Below, one piece after another: positions 59,042-64,000 of a stretch of 64,000 bases of DNA (its first letter is position 1; each line of letters opens with the position of its first letter). The translations under genes were made by a program, and so were the position numbers. Under the pieces are notes generated by a model. That model had not been told where the DNA came from, did not search any database, and saw only the letters and a program-made list of their open reading frames with translations. The stretch covers positions 682,001-746,000 of the forward strand of contig JARUPY010000474.1 of NCBI GenBank assembly GCA_029817715.1, written 5' to 3'. This DNA is from Melastoma dodecandrum. Its lineage: Eukaryota; Streptophyta; Magnoliopsida; Myrtales; Melastomataceae.

Positions 59042-60350
59042 ATCTCGTTCAATCTCTCGGTACTAAATGATTAATTGATCTTGGGATTGTCCATTAAATA
59101 ACGGAATTCATTCATGGAGGACAAACTCCCATTTTTTGTATGTTAGTACAACTAATGCGTCTTCCTAACAATCATTTACTTGAGTGAACTGATCTCGACG
59201 AGGTCTCTTTGCCATAAATTTGAACTCTTATGACTTAGAAATTATCTACCACCCGTTTGGACCAATGTTCAATGGACCAATGTTCGGTGCCGGACGCGGA
59301 AAACTATGATGACGCACTGTCAAATGCTCATTCCTAACAATATTTTAGTTGTTCGAACTGAACATGACCACTCCATAGCCTTAATGTAAACTCTTAAGAC
59401 TAAGAAATTATCTACTCAAATTCGGATCAATGTTCCATGCCGGACGCAGAATGCTATGATGATGAGCTCCCGTCACATGTTCTTTGTACTTTTACATGAC
59501 GTGTAGAGGCATTCAGACACAGACCGGCCTTTTTCATCATCTCTTGATCATCGTGTGGGTTATGGAACTGAGATAAACAAGTAGCGATCCTAAAGTGACA
59601 TGTGACTCTGGTAAACTAGAAAGTTGGCATTGGGTGATGCCGCATACCAAATGTTGGCTCTCAAGCGACGGCATCCCAAATTTTTCCTAGAGATCATATT
59701 TTGATATTTTACCGTCTCTTTTAATCTCTCGGTACTACATGATGAATTGATGTTGAGAATGTTCATTAAATAATGGAATTCATTCATATAGGATGACAAA
59801 CTCCCACTTTTCCTATGTTTGTACAACTCATTCATCTTCCTAACAATTATTTACTTGTCCGAACTGATCTCAATCATGTCTTAGCCGTAAATTTGAACCC
59901 TTATGACTTAGAAATTATCTACCTCCCTTTCGGACCAATGTCTGGTACCGGCCACGGAATGCTACGAAGAGTCACAGTCACATGTTCATTCCTAACAATA
60001 ATTTACTTGTCCGAACAGATCTCGACCACGTCTTAGCTGTAAATTTGAACTCCTATGACTTAGAAATTAACTACCTCACGTTCGGGCCAATGTTCCTTGC
60101 CAGATGTGGAATGCTATGATGAGGCTGTTCATCGTGTGCTCGGATGACATTCTAGAGGCATTGAGACACAGATCAACCTCGTTCATCATTCTTGGTCATC
60201 GTGTGGCTTATGGAAACAGGATAAGCAAGCAGCGCTCTTGAAGTGACTTGCGGCTCGTTTATTGGACCTGCTTAACTAGAAATTTGGCTTTGGCAATGCC
60301 CGATACCGAATGTGGGATCTAACGCTAAGGCATCCCAAATTTATCCCACA
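59042..60350. repeat. Tandem-repeat field: ~650-680-bp duplication with ~170-bp subrepeats
   Basis: Two large units start with TTCAATCTCTCGGTACTA (59047) and TTTAATCTCTCGGTACTA (59728). Within them a ~170-bp subunit recurs near 59160, 59330, 59830 and 59990: CTAACAAT.ATTTACTTG..CGAAC.GATCTC..., then ACTTAGAAATTA.CTAC. Both large units end with GAGGCATT.AGACACAGA.C..CC (59507 and 60152). No coding frame is preserved. Confidence 0.8.
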
Positions 60351-60853
60351 TAAATTGAACAACAGAGTCGACGAAATCAAAAATGGTATTAGAGATATCA
60401 TTAATGTTTTGCTCAATAATCTTATGCAACCATATCTTAATATATTCAAAATTTTAATATACATTTCTTAGTGTTGTATGTTTCTATGTATTCAGGGGTT
60501 ATTTAAACTAAAATAATTTCAATTTTACTTAAAGTAATTGTTTACATAATTTATTTTAACTTTATAAATTATATTATTTAAACTTTGAAAAAAATTACGT
60601 ATAGATATATATTGTTGGTGAACTTCTTTAGATCCCTAAGGAGTCAATTAGGATAAAGAATAGCTACAAACACAACGCAAGAGCTCACCATCGTTTTGTT
60701 TTCGGTAAAAGACTATGTCAATTTGACAACTTTACTTGGCAGGTTGTACCCTTCCCTGGAGAAAATTCTAGGAATGGTATTCTCCAATTAGTTGTCAAAG
60801 AAAATCATTAATTGCATTTATCTGAGCCTTATCATCGACCAGCACAGACGGTA
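60351..60853. other. AT-rich spacer
   Basis: Nothing recognised. Confidence 0.4.
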
Positions 60854-62640
60854 TCACTTGCACGTGTGCCACCATCTCTTGTTGCAGCTGATGATTGCGC
60901 CGAAGTGTTGAGCTAATTTATTGGCTATAGAATTTACCCTTCGTGGGACATATTCGAACCTAACCCGTTTGAACATCAATGACAATTCATGAACTTTATC
61001 AAGATATAGCTGAAGGTGATCGGAGGTACACATGCTTGATCCAACAATGTGGATTATCACCAACTGTGAATCTCCCCATACCACTGCGCACGCCACTAGA
61101 AGATCAATGAAGAACTTCAAAGCAACGATAATAGCCTCATATTCTACAGAGTTGATCGTCAACTTAGCATCGATCCTGAAAACCAACTTGCATTTGACTA
61201 TCAATGGTGACACTATATAAATTCCGACACCAACTCCTTCAACTGACACTGATCCATCAAACCAAGCCTTCCAAAATTCGTCTTGCGCTTGGGACGGAGG
61301 AAGTTGATTGTCACTTTATTGTGTCAAAAACTCTACTAAAACATGTCCTTTGACTGCAGTTTGCGGTCGATATTGGAGGTCCTATGGAGTCAAGATAAGA
61401 CCCCATTTACTCAATCAACCAGTCAGCAAAGGACTATAAAATAACATCTTCAATGCCGGAGCATTTGATACTATGTACACGGTATTACTCCCAAAGTAGT
61501 GGCGAACCTATAATAACGTAACATACTGACAAACATAACTTTTTAGTATCTAAGTATATGCATTCAATTGGTCTTTGGGACATCTAACATATCACCCTTT
61601 CCTTACCCTTTTCATCCTCTTCTACCAACACCTGTAAACCCGTTCTCCTGCAACAACATACAGTAGGAACGTTATGTCCAGTCTCGGCAAGGCAAGGACA
61701 TGCGGGTTGATAAGGTAATTCTTTATAGCATCAAAAGATTTTTGATGTGTTTCAGTCCACTCGAAATCAGTATGCCCCCATCATAAACTGCAGAAAGATT
61801 CAGTTCGACCATCAATGTTACAAATGAACCTTCGTAGATAATTTATTGTCCCCAGAAAAGCTTGAAACTGCTTCTTGGTCGATGGAGGAGGCAAATCTTA
61901 GATTGCTTTATTTTTCCCATGATCGATCTTTATCCCTTGATGATGAACCATGAATTTAAGAAATTTCTCGGAATGAACATCAAAGGCACACTTCATGGGG
62001 TTCAACTCCAGGTTACGCTTCCTATCTAAAGGAACGTCTTTCTCATGTTATTGACGTCACAGTTATCTGCCATAGATTTCACCACTATATCGTCAATATA
62101 CATCTTCATCATTAATCCTATTAATGGATTGAATATGACATTCATCACCCTCTGTAAGTTGCCCGAGCATTTTTTCGGCCAAAAGGAATTATAACCCATA
62201 CAAATATTCCAAATGGACATAGAAAGGCAGACTTATGGGCATCGTCCTCGGTAATGAATATTTGATTATACTCCGAGTAACCATCCATAAATACATAACC
62301 TTGTTCTTAGATGTTTTGTCAATTAATTCATCCACTATATTGGCATAAGATATTCCCATCTTTAAGGGTTGCTTTATTAAGGTCTCTGAAGTCGATACAA
62401 ACGCTTATTTTGCCATTCTTTTTCTTTACAAGCACCATGGAAGAAATCCATTCCGTGTATCGCGATGTGTGTATATAACCAGTATTGAACACAAAATCTT
62501 AACTTCAATAAGGTCCTGAATAAGGTTCTTGAAAGTCAAGCAATTACGTGTAGCATGAGTAAATGATCCATGTCACTTGTAAAAACTCTTCCTCTTCTCT
62601 CTATTAGGTTTGGAGAGTCGAAGATCAGGTTTTAGTTTGA
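60854..62640 (-). pseudogene. Decayed Ty3/gypsy gag-pol remnant
   Basis: Colinear minus-strand matches across several frames: a knuckle-like FTHATRNCLTFKNLIQDLIE near 62600-62535; RT pieces KNGKISVCIDFRDLN (about 62420-62375), VFMDGYSEYNQIF (about 62300-62260) and MYIDDIVVKSM (about 62110-62075); connection LPPPSTKKQFQAFLGTINY and NYLINPHVLALPRLD; and an archaeal-type RNase H with NSVEYEAIIVAL, VWGDSQLVI and VPRRVNSIANKLAQ (61249-60854). Protease is missing and gag nearly abuts RT, so it carries internal deletions as well as frameshifts. The second RNase H again suggests the Tat lineage. Confidence 0.82.
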
Positions 62641-63079
62641 TCTGATCGAGTGCATGTAACCATTCATAGATCTCATCACCCGTTTCAACATCGAAAGAGT
62701 ATTTACGTTCCTAATTTGACTTTTGAGATGCCTTGGCCTTAAAGTTTTTCTTCGATGGAGGATCACAGACCGTCTCTTCTTCTTTCACAATCCATATCGA
62801 CCTCGACAAAGTAGGTTCGACCTAATAAGCCATACGATCTCGACTCCTCTCTCAGCAAGCTTTCATACTTAGTAGCCCTTCGAGTAAGCGTGTAACGGTC
62901 TCTGAACTTTTCCCCTTAAATTTTCTTCAAGATAAGAATATCCAGAGCATCTAGGGCTATTGTGACAATTTCTTCTTCAGAGACAGAGGTCTTACATCGA
63001 AGTCAAGCCCGGCTAGTTCTCCTGGCTGCTGCTGCATCATGTGAGTTCGACCAATGTGATGGTCATTGTTCGAACTTTC

Positions 63080-64000
63080 TGTCCTAATTCCAGCTTGAGT
63101 TATCCCTAAATTTCAAGTTATTTATAAACCCAACACCTTCATTTAGGGTCGCTTTCAGCGTTCCAACCAGGGGTTGCCTCTTCTGCTGACATCCTTCCAC
63201 AATGAAGCGATTGAATGCTTCTGCAGGCCAATACTCGTGGTCTCCTCAGTTGAAATTGCCATCGAGGGCAACAACATGGACAGTAAAGGAGGACTATGTG
63301 CCACTGGTGATGGTCTGGCCATTTTCTGCATCAATCAAACTAATCAGGAAACTATTTCCCTGATCTCTAGCAAGTTCTATGCACGTTTTTGGCACGTTTA
63401 ATAATTTATCCCATTTATCTTAATATTTAAAAAATAGAACTGTTATCTCTATTATATTGTCAGGCCCTCACCTTCCAATTCTAGCCATTTCAGGGAATTA
63501 CAATTGAGTGAATTATGAAGAGGGATGGGGGATTACGGGTTCCCAAAAGACAAGCAGTTGCTGGTTTATTTCTGATATCCTTCAGTTTCTTCATTTCTTT
63601 TTCCTGTTCCTCCACTCGGTTCCTCAGCTCCTTGATTTCATTTTCCTGTTTCCTTCAGTTCCTTCCTCAGCTTCTTTATTTCCTCCTCCATTTGGTTTTC
63701 CAGTTCCTTCATTTTAATTTGCTGTTCCTCCATCTGCATCTCCAGATCCTTCCCTCGACTGCCAGATATATTCCTTACTTAGGAAAACTCAACACACATA
63801 CATAATCACCATGATCCAAACCACCCAAAGTAACACAGCAACGATGGTGGGACTCGAGGACCCACTAAAGCCAATCAATCATAAGATCCTCTGCCTATGT
63901 GGCGTGCTTGATTCCAGCATCAAATTAACCACCGAAAGAAAGCCTTATCCTACCCCTCCGTGAAAAACAAAGCCTTTCCCTGACCATTGGTCCTAGCAGT
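63080..64000 (-). pseudogene. Partial CBP60 duplicate, runs off the window
   Basis: 63087-63370 matches part of CBP60 exon 3 (42110-42395). 63371 onward matches intron 2 and exon 2 (43430-43820) plus intron 1 up to about 44050, then jumps to 44199. The ~1.03 kb between is deleted at a shared CAAGTTC. The exon 2 copy has indels that break the coiled-coil frame, and the exon 3 copy lacks its acceptor end, so no CBP60 product is expected. The right edge is the window end. Confidence 0.85.

Noticed and set aside
1..64000. CRISPR arrays, tRNA or rRNA genes, bacterial operons
   Set aside because: No regularly spaced identical direct repeats of CRISPR type, no cloverleaf sequence or rRNA signature noticed; gene structure is plant nuclear.

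Overview
This window looks like nuclear DNA of a flowering plant, most likely a eudicot. It has intron-split genes of plant-specific families (a CBP60-type calmodulin-binding protein, a heptahelical PAQR protein, small secreted LysM proteins, sugar-transporter remnants), a Ty3/gypsy Tat-like retrotransposon with an antisense plant-mobile-domain ORF, solo LTRs and AT-rich intergenic DNA. There are no operons, ribosome binding sites or prokaryotic features. I cannot name the species.

Layout. Positions 1-12.7 kb: a decayed Ty3/gypsy (Tat-like) element on the + strand, entered inside gag, with protease, RT, two RNase H domains and integrase. Downstream is a long antisense ORF of the plant mobile domain family with a coiled-coil tail, then an LTR-like promoter region. 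Positions 14.6-31.4 kb: a LysM neighbourhood built by repeated local duplication. It holds one exon-2-only, stop-lost copy (14.6 kb), two copies encoding the same protein (22.9 and 26.7 kb) and a possible degenerate relative (30.9-31.4 kb). A repeated tail block occurs several times, once inverted. Two solo LTRs of one family sit in this cluster, one inside the other and in opposite orientation; both have perfect 5-bp target duplications, and the cluster also keeps the empty site. Positions 32.5-33.6 kb: a terminal-inverted-repeat element around a C-rich core. Positions 34.2-35.9 kb: an apparently intact four-exon HHP/PAQR gene. Positions 36.3-38.9 kb: two opposed broken STP hexose-transporter copies. 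Positions 40.0-44.3 kb (- strand): an apparently intact seven-exon CBP60-like gene of 530 codons. Positions 46.5-56.0 kb (- strand): a large non-autonomous LTR element (LARD-like) with a 3-kb LTR, PPT, PBS and a truncated 5' LTR. Positions 56-64 kb: unassigned DNA, a 197-bp TG..CA element, a tandem-repeat field, a decayed antisense Ty3/gypsy pol, and a partial CBP60 copy that runs off the window.

Genes that look functional are HHP, CBP60 and the two LysM copies. Other coding material is transposon-derived or broken. LysM proteins, CBP60 proteins and some STP transporters are linked to plant-microbe interactions in the literature, but nothing here shows that these neighbours act together. Exon boundaries were read by eye from GT/AG sites, reading phase and family resemblance; no alignment or expression data were available.
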